From: an uncultured Roseovarius sp.
GTDB lineage: Bacteria; Pseudomonadota; Alphaproteobacteria; Rhodobacterales; Rhodobacteraceae
Assembly (NCBI GenBank): GCA_947497295.1
Contig: CANMFU010000003.1
Coordinates: 62,001 to 126,000, forward strand
Length of the DNA: 64,000 nt
Direction of reading: 5' to 3'
Each line of letters starts with the position of its first letter. Within the stretch, counting starts at the first letter, position 1. The notes under the pieces were generated by a model that was given only the letters and a program-made list of their open reading frames with translations, was not told the DNA's origin and made no database searches. Made by a program: the position numbers and the translations under genes. This document shows, piece by piece, positions 1-8,287 of the stretch.

Positions 1-120
1 AATGGCGGTCGGTCCAATCCATCATCGGCGCGACGGATAAACGGGATGCGTTGAGAACATTATATTTTTTATCTTTATCAGCCATTTATCGCTCAGCCAT
101 CCGTCCCATTCTTGTCTCGT

Positions 121-189
121 ATGTTGTAATTCGCGCCCATTTTTGGCATAGTTTACAACAAATGTTGTAACTCAGGCCTCATGTTGTAA
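121..189. promoter_or_regulatory. Operator-like repeats upstream of the integrase remnant
   Basis: The nonamer ATGTTGTAA occurs three times, at 121-129, 162-170 and 181-189. The middle copy forms a perfect palindrome, TTACAACA (153-160) and TGTTGTAA (163-170) with a 2-nt spacer. The last copy ends four bases before the integrase ATG at 194. This suits a dimeric repressor or excisionase binding at an integrase promoter, or arm-type attachment sites. The repeats are seen; the role is inferred. Confidence 0.5.
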
Positions 190-193
190 CCCC

Positions 194-925
194 ATGGGTA
201 CCATCATCAAGCGCAAGCGGAAAGACGGCTCCACTTCCTGGCTCGCCCAAATCGCGATCCGGCGAGCAGGAAAGACGGTTTTTCGCGAGAACCGTACCTT
301 CGAGCGCCGCTCGATCGCCGCAGCCTGGCTCGAGAAACGCGAGAAGGACTTGGCGAAACCCGGTGCGTTGGAGGACTTCCGCGCAGGCGACCACAAACGC
401 CGTGATGTAACCCTCGCCGATGCCATAGATAAATATGTCGATGATAGCGCAAAGGCAATCGGTCGGACCAAGTCCCAAGTGCTCAAGAGTATTAAGAATT
501 TCGACATCGCATCCAAGCCCTGCGCTGAGATCGACAGCGCGGACATCGTCGCCTTCGCACAGGAAAAACTGAAATCGGGTGTGACACCTCAGACGGTGTC
601 AAACTACATGTCGCACATGAGCGCCGTCTTCACCGTTGCTGGACCCGCCTGGAACTATCCCCTGGACGAGAAAGCAATGCGTGACGCCCTGATTGTCGCG
701 AAGAAGCTCGGCCTGACCCAAAAGAGCCGACATCGGGACCGGCGGCCGACGTTGGACGAGCTTGATCGACTGATAACGCATTTCCTCGACCGGTCGATCC
801 GACGCCCCTCCTCCGTACCGATGCACCGCGTCATGGGTTGGCCGACTCGGCGGAGGCCGACCATACGCTGCGTCTGCGAAGGCTTCGTGCCAAAACGGCA
901 GAAGCGGCTATTCAAGCCTGAATAG
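194..925 (+). pseudogene. Tyrosine recombinase (phage-type integrase), C-terminally truncated
   Basis: The 243-residue product has the N-terminal half of a site-specific tyrosine recombinase. A basic arm-binding start (MGTIIKRKRKDG, residues 1-12) is followed by a helical core-binding domain to about residue 200 (DALIVAKKLGL, PTLDELDRLITHFLDR). After residue ~213 the sequence loses resemblance and ends in an unrelated basic tail. The catalytic domain, with its Arg, His-x-x-Arg and Tyr residues, is absent, so this cannot be an active integrase. The family is usually 330-400 residues. A deletion probably fused the first half to unrelated DNA. No ribosome-binding site is visible before the ATG. 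It marks the left end of a decayed integrated element that also carried the RES gene and the retron. Confidence 0.7.
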
Positions 926-1192
926 ATCGAAACCCGCATGCCGGGCGGCAAACCAAGGTCCACTACGTGCGGAAAAGAGGCTTTGCAAAGTTGTGATATG
1001 CGTTACAAGTCAACGCTCTTAATCTACTCGCGGATTGAGCAGATTCCGCAACTGAAGATCTGAGTCCGAGGGGGCAGAGGAAACAGGGTTAGATCGACAT
1101 AAAAAATGCGTCAATCTCTACATCAAATGTATATACTTCCTCTTGGAATGAAAAATCTTCCGATCAAGTAAGCGGAATCAAACGAGAAAACT

Positions 1193-2353
1193 ATGAAAAA
1201 TAAGGACGGGCGCTGGCCACCTGAAAACGTCAGCCTTTGCTTAGCTTGCTCAAAACATCCTGAAGTCATGGAGCTGGTCAATAGTGACCTCGCTGAGGGA
1301 GCTTGCGGTTTATGCGGCTCCGATTCAGAATCAGTATTTAATCTTGAAACATTCGAAAAATTGCGAAATTTGATCCGTGCTCTGATCCGATTGTATTTTG
1401 ACGAGGATGCATACAACCACCATTGGGGAGGGTCATCGGTCCACGAATTGCTATCGATTCAAAAAAAACCCGATTGTATCGATAGCTTCATCGGACACTT
1501 ACGTTGATGAATTCATCTATCGCGTCCAGGAAGAAGGCGATGTTTATCCCGCTTCTGATAAAGGAATTTGTTTATACGCGGGTCATGGCGAAATGGGGAG
1601 AGAACTACAGTTTTCAATTTCCAACACCAACCACACTTCTTTGCGCAACATTGAATATCGACTTATCCGGGAGAACTTTCATCTTGTTGAGGCTGACATG
1701 GGGTGTTTATTGATCAAATCATAGACGACCTTGCATTCAGCATACCCGAAGGTGATCTTTGGTTTCGTGCCCGAACCGGCGTCAAGAAATCTTATACCGA
1801 GATGGGAAATTTCCAGATTTCGCATATCGCTGTTCCCTTCAAGTTTGATGAAATTGGTGCGCTTCCGCCGCGTTCGGCCTCGCCCGGCAGAACCAATCGA
1901 GAAGGAGTTTCTGTTCTTTAACTTGCGAATGAAATTGAAACGGCTGTAGCAGAGATCAGACCTCACCCTGGTCATATGATTTCAGTTGGTGGGTTTCGTG
2001 CTGCAAGGTCCCTGAAAGTCGCTAACTTCGATCCTCCAATCGGCAATTTCAGCTCTTGCGACGAGAGGCTCGATTTATTTACCGATATCTTTCATGTTGG
2101 TCAACTTCTTGGCTCACCGGTTATTCCTGAAGAGAGATACAAATACGCCGCAACGCAATTACTCGCAGACATACTCATTCGTCGAGGCTTCGACGGCCTT
2201 AAGTTACGGAGCTCGGTCGGGATCGATCAAAATATTTGTATTTTCGATCCGCAAGTTTTTGAGCTTGATGAAACTAACTCTTTTGTAAAGCAGGTCGATA
2301 GTTTGCATTACGTATTCTCAAACATTCTAACCTCTCCCCCTCCCGACGAATAG
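1193..2353 (+). pseudogene. RES-domain protein with a HEPN-like N-terminal domain, broken by two frameshifts and a stop
   Basis: Read across frames, this is one RES-family gene. The N-terminal part (1193-1470) has CLAC and CGLCG cysteine pairs and resembles the N-terminal domain of large RES proteins. The RES domain begins near 1755 with WFRARTG and has the family's LPPRSASPGRTNREG and ETAVAEIRPHPG segments. Lesions are a shift out of frame near an A8 run (1461-1468), a shift back at a GGGG run near 1700-1703, and an in-frame TAA at 1919-1921 where the family has Tyr in a VLYLA motif. RES toxins degrade NAD+; this copy should be inactive unless the indels are sequencing errors. Base composition is clearly more AT-rich than the rest of the window, indicating transfer. 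No antitoxin gene is seen. Confidence 0.72.
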
Positions 2354-2561
2354 AACCGGGTGCAGACGCAAACAGATTTGATTGGTGCTGAGGTTGGAAA
2401 AATGGTCTGCTAAGCCCTGTGTTATTGTGAGATATTAAGGATTTTGAGAGTGCCTGCGATACCTTTGGCGGAACGCGGACATTCGCTGCGCCCTGGATGA
2501 CGGCAGCTGTGCGCAGAAAGTGAAGAACGCGTAGATTGGCTCCGCTTGACGTATACTTGAG

Positions 2562-3131
2562 TTAAGATTCGGGCTTGACTGCGTCCTCTTCGATCATGCC
2601 AATAATCGCGTACACAACCTCATCAATAAATCCATCTTCCTCATTCACGTTACTAGGCCAAGTTTTATATAGCGTTTCATTTAGAAGAGGGTACTTTTCA
2701 TCCACTGCGAAATATGCCGATTTGATTGGCAAAATTCGGCCTTTGCGTGATATATTCATTGAAATAGACGAATTTAGCTCTTTATTCGTCCAACCATTTT
2801 TCGCAAAAGTTTCTGTAAGATACGGCATGAAGAAGCGAGATTTCAATAGGCCATGATTAACCTTTTCCACGATAGAGTCGCCCCACTTAATAGAGCTCTC
2901 GTCAAAAAAAACTTTCACTCCCTTATTGACTAATGCGTCATTTAGCTTCCGCACATGTTCCTTGTCCTCACTTGCATGCGACAGAAAGACATCACACTCT
3001 TTTTTCATGTCGGCCAATTCCTCTACCCACTTAATATCTGTCAGGCCAGCGTCATGCGCTTGAAGACAAAGCTTCGCCAGAACGGGGTCAGACGCGCCTC
3101 TAACCTGCTTTATGTGTGCGAGCCATCCCAC
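2562..3131 (-). CDS. TIR-domain effector, with the end of the retron RT thumb at its N terminus
   Basis: Residues 46-130 form a bacterial TIR domain: CDVFLSHASEDK (46-57) is the first strand and loop, FFDESSIKWGDS follows, and WTNKEL (114-119) supplies the likely catalytic Glu118. TIR effectors of this type usually consume NAD+ when a defence system is triggered. Residues 1-30 (WLAHIKQVRGASDPVLAKL) are not TIR; they match the last part of a retron reverse transcriptase, where VRG is typical. The frame is open upstream of the nominal GTG start, through the 3' end of the RT gene. I read this as the C-terminal part of a single RT-TIR protein separated by a -1 frameshift. If it starts at the GTG it would be a free TIR protein. 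Confidence 0.8.
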   Translation of the reverse strand: MGWLAHIKQVRGASDPVLAKLCLQAHDAGLTDIKWVEELADMKKECDVFLSHASEDKEHVRKLNDALVNKGVKVFFDESSIKWGDSIVEKVNHGLLKSRFFMPYLTETFAKNGWTNKELNSSISMNISRKGRILPIKSAYFAVDEKYPLLNETLYKTWPSNVNEEDGFIDEVVYAIIGMIEEDAVKPES

Positions 3132-4042
3132 AATGTGCTTCTTGAGCTGTTGCTCATCTCCTGACGACCACGTTTTTGAAGCTTCTTGAAAACTAATTTT
3201 TTCACTGAAAATATGATCAGCCGCAGGCGAGAGATGTCAGTTCGCCTGACGTTGACGCGTTCATTTACAGTCAGGCCGGTAACCACCTGTCGGTTATTCG
3301 GCATCATAAGCCTTGTCTTCTGATCATTAATCACGAAGCCGGATGTACGAACGGCATCCTTCAGCTGGTCACCCAATGTTATTTCGCGCCCATCTTCATT
3401 GTCAAAGAAGTCTTTGACAATGCTTTTCGGAACTGCTTTCTTGCTAGAAGAAAAGGTTATATCATCAGAATACCGAGTATACTTTATCTTTTCTGATCTG
3501 GCTATCTCAAGAAATTTCCGATCCAAGCTGTTGGCAATTATATTGGCGAGTATTGGTGATGTACTTGCTCCTTGTGGCAAGCTTCCTTCGAATGTGCAGA
3601 TCCGAGCAAGAATGGTCGAAACACGTGGGTTAAAGCCAAAAAGTTTTGAAATAAAGAGCCCCCGAACCCTCGCAAAAGTTATGGAGGGAAAGAAATCCTT
3701 GAGGTCAATATTTAAAATCCATCTCTGATTATGATGGTAAGCTGCATTGGAAACGAACGATGATCCTTTAACGAAAGCCTTTACATGTGGTCCGAGATTG
3801 TAAACCTGCTTCAGAAGAGGGGTCAGCCGATCTTGAGAAAGCGCAAGCCCCCGTAAGGGCATCGCTATTTGTCTATCGTCACCGCTCTTCTTGGGTATGC
3901 TGAAAGTCTTATAATATTTTTCATCATCACAATGCTGTATGACGTAAAAAAACTTTTCTGGGTCTAATCTAAGCGCATGTGCTACATCCTTAACAGAATG
4001 AGCGATCTTAAGCTGAAAAATCTGCTGATCCAGTTCGTTCAT
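3110..4042 (-). CDS. Retron reverse transcriptase (N-terminal and catalytic part of an RT-TIR protein)
   Basis: This 310-residue protein carries the signatures that set retron RTs apart: NAxxH at 99-103 (NAAYH), first catalytic Asp in NIDLKDFF (Asp113), LPQGASTSP (155-163), the active-site YSDD at 191-194 and VTG at 254-256 followed by VNERVNVRR. It would copy part of the adjacent ncRNA into multicopy single-stranded DNA. After about residue 270 (LRLIIFS) this frame drifts into a basic tail, while the -1 frame continues into the expected RT thumb and then the TIR domain. The crossing lies near a TTTT run (3208-3211) and an A6 run (3197-3202 on the complement). The ATG is 16 nt after the ncRNA repeat, the standard retron layout. 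Base composition differs from the host genes. Confidence 0.9.
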   Translation of the reverse strand: MNELDQQIFQLKIAHSVKDVAHALRLDPEKFFYVIQHCDDEKYYKTFSIPKKSGDDRQIAMPLRGLALSQDRLTPLLKQVYNLGPHVKAFVKGSSFVSNAAYHHNQRWILNIDLKDFFPSITFARVRGLFISKLFGFNPRVSTILARICTFEGSLPQGASTSPILANIIANSLDRKFLEIARSEKIKYTRYSDDITFSSSKKAVPKSIVKDFFDNEDGREITLGDQLKDAVRTSGFVINDQKTRLMMPNNRQVVTGLTVNERVNVRRTDISRLRLIIFSVKKLVFKKLQKRGRQEMSNSSRSTLWDGSHT

Positions 4043-4058
4043 TGTCTACCCAGTTTCT

Positions 4059-4189
4059 GCAGCTCGACCCTCGCTCTTTACCTCGTGTCGGGTATTCCGC
4101 ATGTCGCACGGGCGACGCCGCGCGATTGTGTACTGACATTCTAATAAGCAGCCGTGGATTCAACAGCCCCAAGTAGAGGGTCGAGCTGC
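4059..4189 (-). ncRNA. Retron msr-msd RNA
   Basis: On the RT strand, GCAGCTCGACCCTC (4189-4176) is matched by a perfect reverse complement at 4072-4059, giving a 14-bp a1/a2 stem that encloses about 100 nt. The second arm ends 16 nt before the RT start codon, as in known retrons, where a1/a2 pairing and a branching guanosine prime reverse transcription. Inside, GTCGC-4 nt-GCGAC (4103-4116) is a clear hairpin suitable for the msd. The repeat and hairpin are seen directly; msr/msd borders and the priming base are not determined. The full structure would need RNA folding with covariance across related retrons. Confidence 0.8.
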
Positions 4190-4417
4190 CATCGTGCTCT
4201 CATGACTATCGAGATCATTAAAGACCCAGCAATCAAGTTATCTCATCACGTTGCCTAAATACCCCGGACATCGACCTTAAAAGCCAACCACCCTTCGTCT
4301 CGCCGTAACGCCTCATGCTGAGCCGCGCATGATACTCGTATACAAGTTGACTCCGGTCATCTGCTGTGAGCGTCACGAATGACGGTATGGGCCGGATGCC
4401 ACTTCTTCATGCGCCTT

Positions 4418-4905
4418 TTACACACGACCTTGGTGATCGACCTTGTCCCAGAATGCGTGTTTGCGTGGGTCCGTACGCCGTAGGTCCTGCACAAAGGCAT
4501 CGTGGCTTTGAAAGACGCCGTAATCCGCGATTGCCATATCGGCCTGGGCGCAGGAGGCGAGGTGCCGGGCGGCATGGCGGTAGCGTTTGGCGCGGTTGTT
4601 TTGAAGGGCAAAGGTGATCATCGAGCGCCACACCAGTGTGGCGGCCAAGGGATGTTCGGACCTTAGCAACTCGGATATGGGGGTCAGAACTTCATAGGCA
4701 TTGCCATCCAGCTCTGCGTGACGGGACAGTATCACGTCAGTGGCAAGCCCGGCATCGGGCCAATTCAAAAAGAAGATGAGCCCCTGGAGCAGGTCGGGAT
4801 GGGTCCGCACATGGGTGCGGGCATCCAGCAGCGCCTCATCATCGTCGAAATCGGGCAGGCGTGAGAGATAGCGGCGCAGAGTCTCCGCGCAGACGTATGG
4901 TTCGG
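4418..4905 (-). pseudogene. C-terminal fragment of a DUF6880-family protein
   Basis: About 158 residues, from LRRYLSRLPDFDDDEALLDA to the TAA at 4418-4420, match the C-terminal half of the DUF6880 family: RHAELDGNAYE, HPLAATLVWRSMI and KRYRHAARHLASC are the recognisable segments. The family has several hundred residues and no related sequence or start codon appears upstream. The frame stays open further, but there it runs antisense to a DoxX gene and has no resemblance. I therefore call a 5'-truncated remnant. Its approximate right end was placed where similarity stops. Confidence 0.6.
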
Positions 4906-5053
4906 CTATGAATACATGCGCCGCGCCAATATTGAGGGCATGTTCCGCTGGGTCACAACCACCGCCGCGGCGTCTGGTAAGATCTCGCCACCTCTGGCTA
5001 TTGTCGGCCGCAGCCCCCCGCTGCGGCCGGTTTTGCGTGCGGCGGCGCGCGTT

Positions 5054-5079
5054 TATTGCATCTAGTGCAATAGTGAATG
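5054..5079. promoter_or_regulatory. Palindromic LysR-type operator candidate
   Basis: TATTGCA (5054-5060) and TGCAATA (5066-5072) form a perfect 7-bp inverted repeat with a 5-nt spacer, about 130 nt before the DoxX start. The overlapping string GCAATAGTGAATG (5067-5079) recurs with one change as GCAATGGTGAATG at 13066-13078, in the promoter between a LysR gene and a VOC dioxygenase. A common regulator is inferred. Confidence 0.4.
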
Positions 5080-5203
5080 ACGGATTATCCCTGTTCCAAG
5101 GCAGACGCGGCGCCCCTAGTTTAGCGTCAGACCCCCGGCGCAGCACCCCCCCCGCCATTGCGCAATCGGCCTGTTTCGAGACGACCAAAAAAGGAGACCG
5201 CAG

Positions 5204-5599
5204 ATGACCCGCCGCCCCCTTGAGAGCGAATGGGCGCCGCGCATGCTCAGCGTGTTGCGCATCGCCGCCGGACTGACTTTCCTGTGCTATGGCAGCGAAA
5301 AGATCCTCGGCTTTCCCGATGGGCGCGCGCCCGAGATGTTCTCGATGTCCTGGACTACTGGCGTGATTGAGCTGATCACCGGGGCGCTCATTGCCCTCGG
5401 CCTTTTCACCCGCCCCGCCGCCTTCATCGCCTCGGGCACGATGGCCGCCGCCTATTTCGTCGCGCATGCACCGCAGAGCGTTTATCCTTCGGTCAATGGC
5501 GGCGCGGGGGCGATCCTCTTTTGCTTTGTCTTTTTCTACCTCATCTTCGCAGGCCCCGGCCCGTGGAGCATCGACGCCGGGCCCGGCCAGCCCAGCTGA
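5204..5599 (+). CDS. DoxX-family membrane protein
   Basis: The 131-residue protein has four hydrophobic helices with the DoxX pattern: the first includes MLSVLRIAAGLTFLCYGSEK, then a glycine-rich second helix (ITGALIALGLFTRPAAFIAS) with the typical LGLFTR turn, and a C-terminal IFAGPGPWSID motif. DoxX proteins (CatD and MhqP in Bacillus) sit in the inner membrane and accompany quinone- and thiol-stress oxidoreductases. The ATG follows AAAGGAG at good distance. It is the first gene of a likely operon with the glutathionyl-hydroquinone reductase 64 nt downstream. The exact reaction is unknown. Confidence 0.85.
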   Translation: MTRRPLESEWAPRMLSVLRIAAGLTFLCYGSEKILGFPDGRAPEMFSMSWTTGVIELITGALIALGLFTRPAAFIASGTMAAAYFVAHAPQSVYPSVNGGAGAILFCFVFFYLIFAGPGPWSIDAGPGQPS

Positions 5600-5663
5600 G
5601 CGCATCCGCGCATTTCACACACCCTCAGGCAACCGCCTGACCGATTTCAGGAGATACAAGACC

Positions 5664-6635
5664 ATGGGACTTCTCATCGACGGCGAATGGCACGACAAAT
5701 GGTATGACACCGACAGCACCGGCGGCAAATTCGAGCGCAGCGAGTCGCAGTTCCGCAACTGGGTGACGGCCGATGGCAGCGCCGGGCCGACCGGCAAGGA
5801 CGGTTTCAAGGCTGAGGCGGGGCGCTATCACCTTTATGTCTCGCTCGCTTGCCCCTGGGCGAACCGCACGCTGATCCTGCGCAGCCTCAAGGGGCTGACG
5901 GACGCGATCGGCCTTTCGGTCGTCAACCCCTACATGGGCGATCATGGCTGGACGTTCGAGCCCGACCCGGGTGTCATCCCTGATCCCGGCGGCGCGGATT
6001 ACATGTATCAGGTCTATCTGCGCGCCGATCCCGAATATTCGGGCCGCGTGACCGTGCCTGTCCTTTGGGACCAGGAGCGCGGCACCATCGTCAGCAACGA
6101 ATCCGCAGACATCATCCGCATGCTCAACTCGGCCTTCGACGGCATCGCCACCGAAGGCACCGATTACAGCCCCGCCGCGCTGATGGACGAGATCGACGAG
6201 ATCAACGCACTGACCTATGACGCGGTGAATAACGGTGTCTACAAGGCCGGTTTCGCCACCGATCAAAAGGTCTACGAGGGCGAGGTGCGCAAGCTTTTCG
6301 ATGCGCTCGATACGCTGGAGGACCGGCTGGGCCAGCAGCGCTATCTGGTCGGCGACCGCCTGACCGAAGCCGACTGGCGGCTCTTCACCACGCTCATCCG
6401 CTTTGATCCGGTCTATCACGGGCATTTCAAGTGCAACCTGAAGATGCTGAAGGATTACGACAATCTTTGGAGCTATACGCGCGAGCTGTATCAAATCCCC
6501 GGCGTCGCCGAGACAGTGGATATGGATCACATCCAGCAGCATTACTACCGCAGCCACGGCACCATCAACCCGAACGGGATCGTGCCTGCCGGGCCGGTGC
6601 TGGACCTTGAGCAGCCCTCGACGCGGGGCTACTGA
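5664..6635 (+). CDS. Glutathionyl-hydroquinone reductase (GST Xi class, YqjG/ECM4-like)
   Basis: Cytosolic enzyme that reduces glutathionyl-hydroquinones using glutathione. The family's catalytic motif is present as CPWANR (cysteine near residue 66), followed by the thioredoxin-fold region and the helical domain with DRLTEADWRLF. The C-terminal segment, VAETVDMDHIQQHYYRSH, is characteristic, and the length of 323 aa is normal. A longer open frame exists, but the ATG at 5664 is preceded by CAGGAGA and starts the conserved MGLLIDGEWHDKWY, so it is preferred. Located just downstream of DoxX, it fits a quinone/chloroaromatic detoxification role. Confidence 0.92.
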   Translation: MGLLIDGEWHDKWYDTDSTGGKFERSESQFRNWVTADGSAGPTGKDGFKAEAGRYHLYVSLACPWANRTLILRSLKGLTDAIGLSVVNPYMGDHGWTFEPDPGVIPDPGGADYMYQVYLRADPEYSGRVTVPVLWDQERGTIVSNESADIIRMLNSAFDGIATEGTDYSPAALMDEIDEINALTYDAVNNGVYKAGFATDQKVYEGEVRKLFDALDTLEDRLGQQRYLVGDRLTEADWRLFTTLIRFDPVYHGHFKCNLKMLKDYDNLWSYTRELYQIPGVAETVDMDHIQQHYYRSHGTINPNGIVPAGPVLDLEQPSTRGY

Positions 6636-6665
6636 AACACCGGCCCGCTGACGCGGGCAAAACAA

Positions 6666-6697
6666 AAGGCCCTGCGGGAGCGATCCCGTAGGGCCTT
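6666..6697. terminator. Bidirectional hairpin terminator
   Basis: AAGGCCCTGCGGGA (6666-6679), loop GCGA, and TCCCGTAGGGCCTT (6684-6697) form a 14-bp stem with one G-T pair. Adenines precede it and CTT closes it. It lies between two convergent genes, the hydroquinone reductase and catalase, and could end both transcripts. Confidence 0.8.
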
Positions 6698-6724
6698 GCC
6701 GTTTGCGCTCTGGCCAACGGCGCG

Positions 6725-8179
6725 TCAGCCGTCGCGCACGCCTTTCTCAACCCGCTCGCCGATATTTTGATCGACGTTGCGCCAATACTCGAACGCGCGT
6801 TCCAGAACCTTGTCCGACACGCCGTCCTTGAGGTGGCCGGTGATGTTGTTCACCAGCCGATCGCGCGCGGCGTCGTCCATCACGTCGCGCACCAGCGTGC
6901 CGGCCTGACCCCAATCATCGTCATCCTCGCGCAGCGTGTAGGCCTGGCGCACCATGTCACCATCCGCGTACCAATTTCCCGCGTCGTCGGTAAGCGATGG
7001 ATCCGCCGCCGGGCCGCCGTAGGAGTTGGGCGCATAGACCGGGTCAGTTACATTCTCGGTCCGCATCGCGCCATCCTTCGCGTAGCTGTGAACGGGCGAT
7101 TGCGGCTTGTTCACAGGGATCTGGCGGTAATTGGCACCCAATCGCGCGCGGTGCGCGTCCGAGTAGGAAAAGCCCCGCGCGAGCAGCATCTTGTCCGGGC
7201 TGAGGCCGATGCCGCGCACCAGATTGTTCGGCTCGAAGGCGGCCTGCTCGATCTCGGTATGGAAATCGGTCGGGTTGCCGTTCAGCGTCAGCTTGCCCAC
7301 CTCGATCAGCGGGTAGTCGTCATGCGGCCAGACCTTGGTCAGATCGAAGGGGTTGAAGCGGTAGGTCTTGGCTTCCTCGAAAGGCATGATCTGCATCTTC
7401 AGCGTCCATGTCGGATAGTCCCCATCCCGGATCGAATTGAAGAGATCGCGGCGGTGATAGTCGCCATCGGTGCCGGCCAGCCGGTCGGCCTCGTCTCCGG
7501 TCAGGAAGTCGTTTCCCTGATCGGTCTTGAAGTGGTATTTGACCCAGAATTTGTCGCCGTTCGCATTCACCCACATATAGGTGTGGCTAGAAAAGCCGTC
7601 CATGTGACGCCATGTCTTGGGGATGCCCCGATCGCCCATCAGCCAAGTGACCTGATGCGCGGATTCCGGCGACAACGTCCAGAAATCCCACTGCATGTCA
7701 TGGTCGCGCAGACCATTATCGGCGCGGCGTTTCTGCGAGCGGATGAAGTGCTGGAACTTCATCGGATCGCGCATGAAGAAGATCGGCGTGTTGTTACCGA
7801 CCATGTCGTAATTGCCTTCCTCCGTGTAGAATTTCAGCGAGAAACCGCGCGGATCGCGCCATGTGTCGGGGCTGCCCCGCTCGCCCGCGACGGTGGAAAA
7901 CCGAGACAGAACGTCGGTTTTGACGCCCGGCTGCAGGAAGGCGGCGCTGGTGTATTTGCTGACGTCATGCGTCACCTCGAAATGGCCAAAGGCACCGCTA
8001 CCCTTGGCGTGGGGCTGGCGCTCGGGGATGCGCTCGCGGTTGAATTGCGCCATCTGCTCAAGCAGGTAATGGTCGTGCAGGACGATCGGACCATCGCGTC
8101 CGACCGTGAGGGAATGCTCATCACTTGCAACGGGAATACCCGCATCGGTCGTTGTCGGTTTCTTGGCGTGATCGGTCAT
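6725..8179 (-). CDS. katA: Monofunctional haem catalase
   Basis: Converts hydrogen peroxide to water and oxygen in the cytosol. The 484-residue length fits a small-subunit clade catalase. The distal His lies in HAKGSGAFG (from residue ~58), the catalytic Asn in GNNTPIFF, and the proximal Tyr ligand in [14 protein letters not shown]. The substrate-channel segment [20 protein letters not shown] is intact. A LysR gene lies 108 nt upstream on the same strand, the arrangement seen for OxyR-like control, although that regulator does not look like OxyR. The symbol follows family usage. Confidence 0.96.
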   Translation of the reverse strand: MTDHAKKPTTTDAGIPVASDEHSLTVGRDGPIVLHDHYLLEQMAQFNRERIPERQPHAKGSGAFGHFEVTHDVSKYTSAAFLQPGVKTDVLSRFSTVAGERGSPDTWRDPRGFSLKFYTEEGNYDMVGNNTPIFFMRDPMKFQHFIRSQKRRADNGLRDHDMQWDFWTLSPESAHQVTWLMGDRGIPKTWRHMDGFSSHTYMWVNANGDKFWVKYHFKTDQGNDFLTGDEADRLAGTDGDYHRRDLFNSIRDGDYPTWTLKMQIMPFEEAKTYRFNPFDLTKVWPHDDYPLIEVGKLTLNGNPTDFHTEIEQAAFEPNNLVRGIGLSPDKMLLARGFSYSDAHRARLGANYRQIPVNKPQSPVHSYAKDGAMRTENVTDPVYAPNSYGGPAADPSLTDDAGNWYADGDMVRQAYTLREDDDDWGQAGTLVRDVMDDAARDRLVNNITGHLKDGVSDKVLERAFEYWRNVDQNIGERVEKGVRDG

Positions 8180-8287
8180 GCTCAGCTCTCCTTCGTGACG
8201 TTTAAGTGCGTAAACGCATCAGGATGCCGTTGGATCCATGGCCAGAGGGGGCGACACCGACATTCGGCCTCCGGCACAGAATACACG

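Noticed and set aside
3131-3240. Classical X-XXY-YYZ programmed frameshift site in the RT gene
   Set aside because: The A6 run is GTG-AAA-AAA-TTA, where the first slippery position does not match, so deletion or base-call error is at least as likely; kept only as a possibility.
4906-5605. Long minus-strand open frame continuing upstream of the DUF6880 fragment
   Set aside because: It runs antisense to a clear DoxX gene and has no family resemblance; only the first 158 codons on the 3' side are credible.
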